A DNA stretch of 64,000 nucleotides from NCBI RefSeq assembly GCF_013403955.1, contig NZ_JABFDG010000007.1, forward strand, positions 1-64,000, in the 5' to 3' direction. This DNA is from Winogradskyella vidalii (GTDB lineage Bacteria > Bacteroidota > Bacteroidia > Flavobacteriales > Flavobacteriaceae). The notes beneath the pieces were generated by a model. The model was not told the origin of the DNA. It saw only the letters and a list, made by a program, of their open reading frames with translations, and searched no databases. Shown here piece by piece: positions 54,729 through 63,189 of this stretch; the first letter of the stretch is position 1, and every line of letters starts with the position of its first letter. A program made the position numbers and the translations under genes.

Positions 54729-55811
54729 ATGAAAACAAAATTATTTTTAACGTTATTACTAACGTCTTGCCTTACTTTTGGTCAAGAATTGTATCAATTG
54801 CCACTCTATGAAGGTTTTGATTATGCCGTAGCTTATTCTGACGACACTCCACCAGAGCCATTAAATACTTTGCTATATTCTGATACGATGATTGGGCTTG
54901 GACCTTGGATTGAGGATAATTACTCAAGTACCAAAAACCCTTTTTTAATTACATCACCATTCACTAGCTATGCCGGACTGCCTGCATTTACAGGAAACGC
55001 CATTGAGATTAAGGGTGGAACAAATGATCCATTATTATATTTTGAACCGGTAAATGAGAATGATGGAGTAAATTTGTATGCCTCTTGCATGGTTAAGGTA
55101 ACAGATATGAGCTCTGTATCTGGAAGTTTAGATTATTTCTTTGCATTGGCCACATCTGGTTTTGGATATGGTGCTGCTCTTTATTTTTCAAAAGTCGATG
55201 ATACAACGTACAATCTAGGTATTAATGAAAGTAATACGTCTGGTGAAGCTATAGTTTATACAGGTGCAACTTTTACTGAAAATGTTGATGAAGTATTTGT
55301 GGTTATAAAGTATGAATTTAATTCTTCAGGAAACTCAGTGGCACATTTATTTGTTAATCCTGTTATAAATGGAGCTACGGAACCAGCTTCGCATGAAGAT
55401 ACAAGTTCTATATCTTTAGAGGATGAGGCAAATAGATCGACATTCACACTTTTAAAAATAAATGCAAATTCTAACGCTAGAACACCTGGTATCGCAATTG
55501 ATGAAATTAGGATTGGAACTTCTTGGGAAGATGTCGTTTCTACTACCAACGAACCTTTAGATATAGTTGACAATGAAATAGCTAATTTTAAAATTTACCC
55601 TAATCCAGCTAATGACTACATTGAAATTGAATCAGGAGCAGAAAGTGTAACATCAATTACTGTTTTTGATATTTTGGGAGAGCAAGTATTAATACAAGAA
55701 GTCTTAAATGATAATCGTATGGACATTTCTTCTTTAACTAAAGGAGTTTATTTCATAAAAATAAGAGGAGATAATAATAGTAGCATCACAAAAAAGATTA
55801 TTAAAAACTAA
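54729..55811 (+). CDS. Secreted protein with T9SS type A sorting domain
   Basis: A 360-residue protein with a signal peptide (to about residue 19, LTFGQ). The middle (about 25-275) is beta-rich, with FEGFDYAVAYSDD-like starts and VFVVIKYEFNSSGN, like a concanavalin/LamG-type sandwich; it ends IAIDEIRIGTSWEDV. Residues about 285-360 are the sorting domain: FKIYPNPANDYIEIES, ITVFDILGEQVL, MDISSLTKGVYFIKI, KKIIKN. No catalytic pair is visible, so binding or a structural role on the cell surface is the likely function. It lies 85 bases after the PKD gene. Confidence 0.8.
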   Translation: MKTKLFLTLLLTSCLTFGQELYQLPLYEGFDYAVAYSDDTPPEPLNTLLYSDTMIGLGPWIEDNYSSTKNPFLITSPFTSYAGLPAFTGNAIEIKGGTNDPLLYFEPVNENDGVNLYASCMVKVTDMSSVSGSLDYFFALATSGFGYGAALYFSKVDDTTYNLGINESNTSGEAIVYTGATFTENVDEVFVVIKYEFNSSGNSVAHLFVNPVINGATEPASHEDTSSISLEDEANRSTFTLLKINANSNARTPGIAIDEIRIGTSWEDVVSTTNEPLDIVDNEIANFKIYPNPANDYIEIESGAESVTSITVFDILGEQVLIQEVLNDNRMDISSLTKGVYFIKIRGDNNSSITKKIIKN

Positions 55812-55836
55812 TAGTATAATTTTTAATACAATTTAA

Positions 55837-55877
55837 AAACCCTTCGTGAATTGTACTTTTTAATTCATTGAGGGTTT
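55837..55877 (+). terminator. Hairpin terminator-like element
   Basis: AAACCCT (55837-55843) pairs with AGGGTTT (55871-55877) with an inner GTGAATT/AATTCAT stem. It lies between the T9SS gene and the SDR gene and may split the PUL transcript into surface and catabolic parts. Confidence 0.5.
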
Positions 55878-55929
55878 ATCATATAAAAGCACTAATCTAT
55901 AATGGTATTTAATAATAAATAAAATAATA

Positions 55930-56757
55930 ATGAGTAAAGTAGTAGTAATAACTGGAGCTGGTGGTGTTTTATGTAGCACATTGGCCAAAGCGATGGCTAA
56001 GAAAGGTCATAAGATAGCTTTATTAGATTTAAAATTAGAAGCTGCAGAAGAAGTGGCTAATGACATTAATGCTAACGGAGGAACGGCCATTGGAATTGTA
56101 GCGAATGTTTTGGAAATAGAGTCATTAGAAACAGCAAAGAATGAAGTAAATAAGAAACTAGGGCACTGTGATATTCTTATAAATGGAGCAGGGGGAAATC
56201 ATCCTTTAGGAACAACATCTAACCCTCATTTAGAAGAAGAAGATTTAAATAATAGAGCGGAAGGTTTTAAAACCTTTTTCGATTTGGACCCTGAAGGCAT
56301 CAAGTTTGTTTTTAACTTAAATTTTATTGGTACATTATTGCCTACGCAAATTTTTGCAAAAGATATGGTAGGTAGAAAAGGGTGTAGTATTTTAAATATT
56401 TCATCTATGAATGCGTTCACACCTTTAACAAAAATACCTGCTTATAGTGGAGCAAAAGCGGCAGTTTCTAATTTTACGCAATGGTTGGCTGTTCATTTTT
56501 CAAAAGTTGGAATTAGAGTTAATGCTATAGCACCAGGATTTTTCTTAACCGACCAAAACAGAACATTACTAACCGAAATTGACGGAAGCCTAACTCAAAG
56601 AGGACAACAAATCATAGATCAAACGCCTATGGGACGTTATGGCGAGCCTGACGATTTAGTGAGTACAACTTTATATTTATGTGATGATGCGTCATCTTTT
56701 GTAACAGGTGTTGTTATTCCTATTGATGGTGGTTTTTCAGCCTATAGCGGAGTATAA
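55930..56757 (+). CDS. SDR-family oxidoreductase, mannonate/fructuronate type
   Basis: A 275-residue short-chain dehydrogenase. The NAD(P)-binding loop is VITGAGGVLCSTLA, a variant of TGxxxGIG in which Gly-Ile is replaced, as in the SDR group annotated as D-mannonate oxidoreductase. NGAGGNHP gives the NAG motif; Ser in SSMNAF and Tyr-Lys in PAYSGAKAAV form the catalytic set. IDGGFSAYSGV ends the protein. It probably interconverts D-fructuronate and D-mannonate, feeding UxuA, whose gene follows. The dehydrogenase class is sure, the substrate inferred. Confidence 0.85.
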   Translation: MSKVVVITGAGGVLCSTLAKAMAKKGHKIALLDLKLEAAEEVANDINANGGTAIGIVANVLEIESLETAKNEVNKKLGHCDILINGAGGNHPLGTTSNPHLEEEDLNNRAEGFKTFFDLDPEGIKFVFNLNFIGTLLPTQIFAKDMVGRKGCSILNISSMNAFTPLTKIPAYSGAKAAVSNFTQWLAVHFSKVGIRVNAIAPGFFLTDQNRTLLTEIDGSLTQRGQQIIDQTPMGRYGEPDDLVSTTLYLCDDASSFVTGVVIPIDGGFSAYSGV

Positions 56758-56819
56758 TTGTTTATTCGTCTAAGAAAGAACAATTGTAATATTAATACAA
56801 ATTTTAAAATTCAAATAAA

Positions 56820-57995
56820 ATGGAACAAACATGGAGATGGTATGGTCCCAATGACCCAGTTTCTTTATCAGATATTAAACAAGCAGGAGCTACGGGAGTT
56901 GTTTCTGCACTACATCATATTCCGAACGGAACAGTATGGACGGTTGATGAAATTTCTAAAAGAAAAGAAACTATAGAGTCATCAGGACTTAGTTGGAGTG
57001 TGGTAGAAAGTATTCCTGTTCACGAAAGTATAAAAACGCGTTGTGGTAATTTTCAAGAATATATAGAGAATTACAAACAAAGCATTAAAAATTTAGCTAG
57101 TTGTGGGATAAAGATTGTATGCTACAATTTTATGCCAGTTTTAGATTGGACCAGAACGGATTTAGCATTTGAAGTTGAAGACGGCTCAAAAGCACTTCGT
57201 TTTGACGTAACTGCTTTTGCTGCTTTTGAATTGTATTTATTACAGAGACCAGAAGCTGCAAAAGATTATTCTGAAGAACAGAAAACTGAAGCTAAATCTT
57301 ATTTTGAAAAACTTTCAGACGATGATAAGCAAAAGCTTATTAATAATATCATTGCTGGCTTACCAGGAGCAGAAGAAGGGTATACTTTAGAACAATTTCA
57401 ATTGATATTAAATACTTATGCAAACATTGATGCTCAAAAGCTACGAGATAATTTAGTAGCTTTTTTAAAGGAAATTATACCTGTAGCATCAAAAAATAAT
57501 GTATTAATGTGTATTCATCCAGACGACCCACCATATTCAATATTAGGATTGCCAAGAGTTGTAAGTACAGAGGAAGATTATGCACATCTCTTTTCAGAAG
57601 TTCCAGATAGAGCTAACGGAATTACTTTTTGTACAGGGTCATTAGGAGTAAGAGCAGATAATAATTTAGTTCAAATTTTTAAGCGATTTGCAGATAGAGT
57701 TCACTTTTTACACTTAAGAAGTACCAAACGTGATGACAAAGGCAATTTTTACGAAGCCAATCATTTAGAGGGAGATGTAAATATGTTTAACGTTGTTAAG
57801 GAAGTAGTTATCGAAGAACGGAGAAGAAAATCAGCAGATATGAAAGACGCGCTAATACCTATGCGCCCAGATCACGGCCATCAAATGCTTGATGATTTGC
57901 ACAAAAAAACGAATCCTGGATATTCAGGAATAGGTCGACTAAGAGGTTTGGCAGAGTTGAGAGGTCTGGAGCTGGGGATTATGAAGTTATTTTAA
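56820..57995 (+). CDS. uxuA: Mannonate dehydratase
   Basis: A 391-residue enzyme that dehydrates D-mannonate to 2-keto-3-deoxy-D-gluconate. It begins [34 protein letters not shown], the family N-terminus. Metal and substrate residues lie in [17 protein letters not shown] and in FCTGSLG and [20 protein letters not shown] is the usual C-terminal block. It lies 62 bases after the SDR gene, so both are probably on one mRNA. Glucuronate isomerase (uxaC) and KDG kinase/aldolase are not in the window. Confidence 0.96.
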   Translation: MEQTWRWYGPNDPVSLSDIKQAGATGVVSALHHIPNGTVWTVDEISKRKETIESSGLSWSVVESIPVHESIKTRCGNFQEYIENYKQSIKNLASCGIKIVCYNFMPVLDWTRTDLAFEVEDGSKALRFDVTAFAAFELYLLQRPEAAKDYSEEQKTEAKSYFEKLSDDDKQKLINNIIAGLPGAEEGYTLEQFQLILNTYANIDAQKLRDNLVAFLKEIIPVASKNNVLMCIHPDDPPYSILGLPRVVSTEEDYAHLFSEVPDRANGITFCTGSLGVRADNNLVQIFKRFADRVHFLHLRSTKRDDKGNFYEANHLEGDVNMFNVVKEVVIEERRRKSADMKDALIPMRPDHGHQMLDDLHKKTNPGYSGIGRLRGLAELRGLELGIMKLF

Positions 57996-58660
57996 AATAA
58001 ATTTGAGTTAATCTGCTTAAGCCCATTATTAAAAATGATGATTGGGCTTTTGTGTTTATATTAATCACTTACCAAATTCCCCAACATTTGAGCAAAAAAT
58101 CCTCATTAATTTAGTCTTGGAAACAATTTCAAGGGTGTTGCGAGTATTTTCATTTTTAATATAAGCTTAAGAAGTTATTAATACATAAACAGAGTTTTAA
58201 TAACTTTTAAAATGAGTCCGCCAAATCAAATTCTCTTACACCTTTCACTTCACAAAGTTTTAAAATTTAGATTGAGACAGACTGCATAATCAGGTTCATG
58301 CCTCAATCTATTTATAAGTCTTCATTTAGTCTAAATTTTAAATAAGATTCCGAAAAGGTAACAGCGATGGCGCTATTAGAAATAAGTGAATAAAGTGGAG
58401 TTTAAACCTAATCTATATCGTTTTATTCTAAATAGACTGGTAATTAGAAGACAACATAGAATTTCGTGCCAAAAGAAAAGGGAAGCGCTCAAAATAGAAT
58501 AAGTATATGATTAAAAAAGAGACCGCCTATCAAATTATATTAAACTATCTAAAAATATTACCGATTTTAATTGAATTTAAATGTTTGGAATAATACAAGC
58601 CGCTATTAGTCATTTGAATATGAGTTATTTTGCTATTATTTGGATTATCTAACTTTATTC
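57996..58660. other. Gene-poor right end of the island
   Basis: About 665 bases with no supported gene. The uxuA terminator is at 58019-58052. An outer 13-bp inverted repeat, TTTAAAATTTAGA (58259-58271) with its complement at 58330-58342, encloses an inner AGATTGAG/CTCAATCT pair (58269-58276, 58302-58309). A 28-codon frame (58507-58593, MIKKETAYQIILNY...) is the longest I noticed and matches nothing I know. The stretch may be decayed mobile-element sequence. Confidence 0.6.
58019..58052 (+). terminator. Terminator after uxuA
   Basis: AAGCCCA (58019-58025) pairs with TGGGCTT (58043-58049), followed by a short T-rich run. It ends the PUL operon 24 bases after the uxuA stop. Confidence 0.75.
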
Positions 58661-58710
58661 AAAATCCAATGTCCATTAGGACGTACGGGTTCAAGTCCCG
58701 TCTTCAGTAC
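58661..58710 (+). repeat. attR-like orphan copy of the tRNA-Leu 3' end
   Basis: A perfect 50-base copy of 35609-35658. It lacks the 5' half of the tRNA, so it is not a gene. It marks the right junction of the island. Confidence 0.92.
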
Positions 58711-58715
58711 AGATG

Positions 58716-58748
58716 AAAAGCCGAAAACGAAAGTTTTTGGCTTTTTTG
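58716..58748 (+). terminator. Probable original terminator of tRNA-Leu
   Basis: A 12-bp stem with one G-T pair (AAAAGCCGAAAA with TTTTTGGCTTTT) closes a 6-base loop and runs into T. It follows the orphan tRNA end by 6 bases, where the chromosomal terminator would lie before insertion. Confidence 0.75.
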
Positions 58749-58957
58749 TTTTAAAAAATTAAGGAGAGCTAACTTTATAAGAAATTTTTAAATCAAAAAA
58801 GTGGTTCTCTCGACACCAATCGGGGTTCAATCCACTTCTCTTAGCATGTTAATATGGACTCGGCGAAGCTAATAGGCGTCTTTAGTACATAAAAAAACGT
58901 AATTAATTTTATATAAAAAGTGTTGCGTTATTTTTTTATCTGATTAGTGTTTGCATT
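58749..58957. other. Intergenic DNA right of the island
   Basis: 209 bases with no gene. GGGGTTCAATCCAC (near 58823) and CGTCTTTAGTAC (58877-58888, 11 of 12 identical to the tRNA-Leu end) recall tRNA 3' sequence but do not fold into a tRNA. They may be a degenerate relic of an older insertion. Confidence 0.35.
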
Positions 58958-59590
58958 TTAATTTTGCCAACTAGTTAGTTTTCCATTTTCGAAATATAAG
59001 TATCTATTCTTGTAAACCCATTGTTCATGAGTGCCATATGTGCCTGAAGATTTATTGATGTCCTTAGGTTTACCAATACTTAACTCTGTCATCTTTTTCG
59101 TCATGCCAATCCATATTCTACCATTAGAAATTTTTTCAGCAATTTCTTTATTGTATTTTATACTTAAAGTTTCATTCTTGTAGTTATTTTTGATTTTCAT
59201 CATATCACCTAACTCTCCTATATCATTTTGTCTAACATAACCTCTTATAGAGTCCCTTTCAATTAGCCAGTAACCGTTTTCGTAATCATAAACATTTACC
59301 ATTTTATATTGCTCTATTACACCTACTGTATTTCCTGTAAAACTAGGTTCATCCTTAATGAAAACCTTTGTTTTGGTTCCAACTTTAGCTATTAAGGTTT
59401 TTCCATCTGTTGAGTTATCTCGTTTTGATTTTAATAGATTGATTTTTATTTCGAGTTTATTGATTGAATCGTTTATCTCTTCGCTTTGTTTTGTAAGTTT
59501 AATTCTAATCTGTTCTAGTTGTTTTATTTCTTTGTTTTGTGAATTTATAACAGCTGATGTTAATAAGAAAAGGATTAGTAGTTTGTACAT
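58958..59590 (-). CDS. Secreted SH3-like domain protein
   Basis: A 210-residue protein with a signal peptide (1-17, AVINSQ). Residues about 20-55 form a coiled coil (Lys/Glu/Ile-rich, IKQLEQIRIKLTKQSEEIND). Residues about 68-125 are a bacterial SH3-like domain (KVFIKDEPSFTGNTVGVIEQ, YWLIERDSIRGYVRQNDIG). The end (about 150-210) has IWIGMTKKMTELSIGKPKD and EQWVYKNRYLYFENGKLTSW, like small OmlA/BamE-type folds. The role is probably envelope-associated but unknown. It is the first chromosomal gene right of the island. The 252 bases to the antiporter gene hold nothing I recognise. Confidence 0.75.
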   Translation of the reverse strand: MYKLLILFLLTSAVINSQNKEIKQLEQIRIKLTKQSEEINDSINKLEIKINLLKSKRDNSTDGKTLIAKVGTKTKVFIKDEPSFTGNTVGVIEQYKMVNVYDYENGYWLIERDSIRGYVRQNDIGELGDMMKIKNNYKNETLSIKYNKEIAEKISNGRIWIGMTKKMTELSIGKPKDINKSSGTYGTHEQWVYKNRYLYFENGKLTSWQN

Positions 59591-59842
59591 AACGATTTGT
59601 TTTGGTTCTGTAATTTCTCAAGAATTTAATGAGTTTTTTTATTTATAATATTGAAATAGGATGCTGTCAGTTTTATTTTAGTAATAAATATAAAAAAGCT
59701 TTATAAAAAGTTCAAATAAACTTTTCTTCACATTAAGCATTGCCAAAAAGCCTTTTAAATTTAGAGCATTAAATTTTTCGATTGCAATCAAAATGATACA
59801 ATAATAAACTTTTAGAAAGCTTATTATTCTATAAACTACATA

Positions 59843-61630
59843 TTACTCAATATAGATTATTTTTTCATCAATATCTATATAATCATCATACCTAAAAGGA
59901 CGTTTTGTGCCGGTGCTGTCTACAATAACTAATGGAAGTAGTGTTTTGTTTTTACTAAATTGAGACTTAATCCATTCACGTGTTGCTATTTTTTCTTTTA
60001 CAGAAGCTTCAACTTCATTGTAGTTTGAATCTTGTACTTTTTGTATCCATGATTGTATATCAACTTTACCAGAAAACAAGGTTGACGCAGAAACGGAGTT
60101 TAAAATGCTTATGCTTCCTCCTTCATCATTGTAAGGTGAAATCGCTACAAATTTTTCTGGAATAAAAATGGTATCATTCATCAGTTGAGAAGCCAGTAAG
60201 TTGATTTCATTATTTACGGTTAAAGCGACGAATGTTCTGAAATCTTTAGCTGCGGCTTCGTTTAGAGTTGATTCTTCTAAAATATTCCCGTGAACATATT
60301 TAAAACCTTTGTTTTTTGCATTTTCACAATTGGCTTTATTGGCATCGATAAATGTGACTGAGTTGTGTTCTGCTAGGTGCTTACCTAGCAATAAGGCTAA
60401 TGGGTTGGCGCCAAGAAATAAATAGCCTTTTCGAGAGAATTGTTTTACCAACTCGCCACGTTTTTTTAACCAATTTGTAGACCAAGTTAATAGCACGGGT
60501 ACAGACAGGGTTGTTATGATGGCCATAAAAACGAGAATAGAGAATATTTCTGGAGTGATTATGCCTTTCTGCAAACCAATACCGGCAATAACGATTTCTA
60601 CGGCGCCACGACCGTTCATTCCGGTTCCCACGGCTAAACCTTCTCGCCAACCATTGCCACTTGGTAAATAGAATAAAATTGTACCGACTATTTTTCCTAC
60701 AAATGCCACACCTACAATTAGAAGCAAAAGCATTAAATCAGTTTTAAAAACATCTAAAGTGACGTGGAAACCTGCTGTAACAAAGAAAATAGGCGCCATG
60801 AAACCTATAGATACATCGTGAAAAACTCGTGTAATATCTTTGGTGATTTTATCATGAAATACACCATCTTTTATAAATATACCAGCAATAAATGCACCTA
60901 GAATTCCATGAAGACCAACGAGTTCTGCTAATTCAGAAAGCCCAAAAACAATGAGAAGTAGAAGTGTAAAATAGGTGGTTCGATTTTCGATGTTTCTTTT
61001 TGCCATCCACTTTCCAATTCGTGGTAAGGCATAGAGTCCGAAAGCTGCAGAAAATGCAAAAAACAGTATAATTTTACCTGCAATTATTAATATTTCAGAC
61101 ATATTTACAGCACCAGCATCTATAAAACTAGAGAGTCCAGCGAAAATGATTAAAGCTAAGGTATCAGAAATTAAAGCACCTGCCATTAACACATAGGCAA
61201 TTCGGGTATCTAATAAGTCTAAATCAACAAGAATACGGCTCTTAGTGGCTAGTGAAGTAACACCTACAGCAATACCTACAAATAGTCCTGCCATACTTGT
61301 ACCACCAGATAGTGTGACCACAAAATAGCCTAAACCAAACGGGACAACAAACCCGCCGACTGCTGCTAGTAATCCAGCCCAAGAGGCTTTACCTAAGTCT
61401 TTAAAGTTTATTTCCATACCAATGTAGGCCATAAGTAATATAACCCCAGCTTCAGAGATAATAACTAATGTGCTTGAGGATTCTACAAGGCCTAGTAAAG
61501 GTGGACCAATTATTACACCTATCAATAGTTCGCCTAAAATTGCTGGGTATCCAATACGTTTAATTAATGCGCCTGCTCCCCAAGCAGCAAGTAGTACAAT
61601 AAATAAATTTAAAATGTCAAATCCTTCCAT
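59843..61630 (-). CDS. CPA2-family cation/proton antiporter with TrkA-N-like domain
   Basis: A 595-residue protein. Residues about 5-385 hold 12-13 membrane helices of the KefB/NhaS type (ILGELLIGVIIGPPLLG, FVGIAVGVTSLATKSRIL, GALISDTLAL with the transport Asp, GTGMNGRGAVEIVIA). Residues about 400-520 are a TrkA-N/RCK Rossmann domain (YLFLGANPLALLLGKHLAEHN..VTFIDANKANCENAK) that gates transport by NAD(H) or nucleotide binding. It probably exchanges K+ or Na+ for protons. The 269 bases upstream show no clear promoter box. Confidence 0.9.
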   Translation of the reverse strand: MEGFDILNLFIVLLAAWGAGALIKRIGYPAILGELLIGVIIGPPLLGLVESSSTLVIISEAGVILLMAYIGMEINFKDLGKASWAGLLAAVGGFVVPFGLGYFVVTLSGGTSMAGLFVGIAVGVTSLATKSRILVDLDLLDTRIAYVLMAGALISDTLALIIFAGLSSFIDAGAVNMSEILIIAGKIILFFAFSAAFGLYALPRIGKWMAKRNIENRTTYFTLLLLIVFGLSELAELVGLHGILGAFIAGIFIKDGVFHDKITKDITRVFHDVSIGFMAPIFFVTAGFHVTLDVFKTDLMLLLLIVGVAFVGKIVGTILFYLPSGNGWREGLAVGTGMNGRGAVEIVIAGIGLQKGIITPEIFSILVFMAIITTLSVPVLLTWSTNWLKKRGELVKQFSRKGYLFLGANPLALLLGKHLAEHNSVTFIDANKANCENAKNKGFKYVHGNILEESTLNEAAAKDFRTFVALTVNNEINLLASQLMNDTIFIPEKFVAISPYNDEGGSISILNSVSASTLFSGKVDIQSWIQKVQDSNYNEVEASVKEKIATREWIKSQFSKNKTLLPLVIVDSTGTKRPFRYDDYIDIDEKIIYIE

Positions 61631-61899
61631 ACGCTTCTTCGTTTATTTGTGAAAAATCAAATTTCATAAATATCGGATTTTTTTTTCAAAAAATTTCATT
61701 AACACTTCTATTTAATGGACTTATGATCAAATGTTAACATTAATTTTTGTTTTTCAAGAGTATCAGATTTTGGAAATGTAGTTAGGTAATAATCGAGAAA
61801 ATCTAGAGCTGATTTTAGAGTTGAAATTAATAATAAAGCATAAAATTGTATAGACTGTTTCTAAAAACTTGTGATTTTAATGAAGAATTTAATTAAATC

Positions 61900-63189
61900 T
61901 TATCTTCTTTTATCAATGACCATAACCGGTTTTCTGCTCATATTAGGAAATTGTAATTTTAGAATTTCCTTTTTGTCATAAAATTCAATTTTAGGTAATA
62001 CGCGTAGTTTTGCTCTAAAATGATTTTTAATATTTTGCAATAAGTAAACTGTAGGTGTATTTACGGCTATTTTAACGCATATTTCGTCTGTTCCTATGGC
62101 ATTGTGAGAAAGTTCTATAACAAAGGCTTCTACCTCGTTAAAATCATTTAAAATATTATGCATGGCTGGCGGATACAAAGTAGTGCCTTTATATTTAATC
62201 ATTTGTTTCTTTCTTCCAATAACAGGGCCTAAACGCATCGTGTTTCTTCCACAATTACATTTTTCATGATGTGCTTTTACAATATCCCCTGTTTTAAACC
62301 GAAGTAAGGGCATGCCTTCTACACCTAATGTTGTTATGGTAAGTTCTCCGGCTTCACCTTGAGCTACAGGTTGGTCGTTATCATCTAATATTTCTGTAAT
62401 AATTAATTCAGGATGTTGGTGACCGCCTTGTTGTTGTGCACATTCTGTAAAAGCGGTATTCATCTCTGTAGAAGCGTAGGTGGAATACAATTCAATATTC
62501 CAGTTCTCTTTTATTTTTTTTGATAAAGTATTTAACGAAAAATCTTGATTACGTAAAGGTTCGCCAATACAAATAGCACCTTTGATTCCAGAGCTATTTA
62601 GGTCAATATTTTGCTGTTTTGCAAACGCTATCAGTTTTAATAAAAAAGAAGGTACTGCGATAATATAGGTTGGCTTAAATTTTAGAATAGAATCCCATTG
62701 CAGTTCTGGAATACCATTACCAACTCTAATAATTCCTGCTCCAAGCTTTCTAGCGCCTAAAAAATAAGCTAAACCCGCCATAAATCGTCGGTCCATGGTA
62801 GTCATTAGCTGAATGACATCATCTTTACCAACACCTGCACAAGCAAAAGAGATGGCTTCGTTATACGCTAAACGCTCTAAATCAGTATCGGTTAATCCAA
62901 AAAGAACGGGGTCTCCCAATGTTCCGGAAGTGGTGACATAATCCACAATTTTATTTTTAGGGACACAAATAAAATCGTCATTATGTTGTTGTAAATCGTC
63001 TTTTGTGGTTGTTGGGATAGTCGCTAAATCTTCAAGCGAATTTATAGTTGAAATATCAATGTTATGAGTACTAAATAAGCGCTTGTAAAAAGCAGAATTT
63101 GTATTTAAATACTGTAAAAGCACCTGTAGTTTTTCAACTTGAAAGTTGTTTATCTCCGCTTTGGAAGCATATTCTATTTCAGGAATCAT
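61900..63189 (-). CDS. Phenylacetate-CoA ligase family adenylating enzyme
   Basis: A 429-residue ANL-superfamily enzyme of the PaaK branch. YVTTSGTLGDPVLFGLT is the nucleotide loop, STYASTEMNTAF the A5-like block and LLRFKTGDIVKAHHEKCNCGRN the hinge region with a CxC plus His possible zinc site. PaaK relatives activate aryl or other carboxylic acids as CoA or carrier thioesters; the substrate is unknown. Its start overlaps the upstream C45-type gene by 4 bases (minus strand), so the two are translationally coupled. That pairing occurs in clusters for aryl-polyene/resorcinol-type pigments or lipids, a suggestion only. Confidence 0.82.
   Translation of the reverse strand: MIPEIEYASKAEINNFQVEKLQVLLQYLNTNSAFYKRLFSTHNIDISTINSLEDLATIPTTTKDDLQQHNDDFICVPKNKIVDYVTTSGTLGDPVLFGLTDTDLERLAYNEAISFACAGVGKDDVIQLMTTMDRRFMAGLAYFLGARKLGAGIIRVGNGIPELQWDSILKFKPTYIIAVPSFLLKLIAFAKQQNIDLNSSGIKGAICIGEPLRNQDFSLNTLSKKIKENWNIELYSTYASTEMNTAFTECAQQQGGHQHPELIITEILDDNDQPVAQGEAGELTITTLGVEGMPLLRFKTGDIVKAHHEKCNCGRNTMRLGPVIGRKKQMIKYKGTTLYPPAMHNILNDFNEVEAFVIELSHNAIGTDEICVKIAVNTPTVYLLQNIKNHFRAKLRVLPKIEFYDKKEILKLQFPNMSRKPVMVIDKRR

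Larger units (their letters stand above)
35609..58710. mobile_element. tRNA-Leu genomic island carrying a polysaccharide utilization locus
   Basis: The element is bounded by perfect 50-bp direct repeats made of the 3' part of tRNA-Leu. This is the footprint of a tyrosine recombinase integrating at a tRNA end: the intact tRNA remains on the left and an orphan 3' copy marks the right. Between them lie twelve PUL genes and no integrase, excisionase, relaxase or transposase, so it is probably an immobilised relic or was moved by a recombinase in trans. Tandem AGGTACAACAT repeats just inside the left end could be recombinase arm sites. The right end (57996-58660) has no intact gene. Confidence 0.85.

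Noticed and set aside
56758..56976. A 72-codon frame overlapping the uxuA start
   Set aside because: It is the same DNA as the beginning of mannonate dehydratase in another frame; the uxuA frame has clear family motifs.
58441..58593. Transposase fragment in the island end
   Set aside because: Short Arg/Lys-rich frames are interrupted by stops and carry no motif I can tie to a transposase or integrase family.
58823..58888. A tRNA-like segment right of the island
   Set aside because: Only T-arm-like and 3'-end-like fragments are present; no acceptor, D-arm or anticodon arm can be folded, so it is not called as a tRNA.
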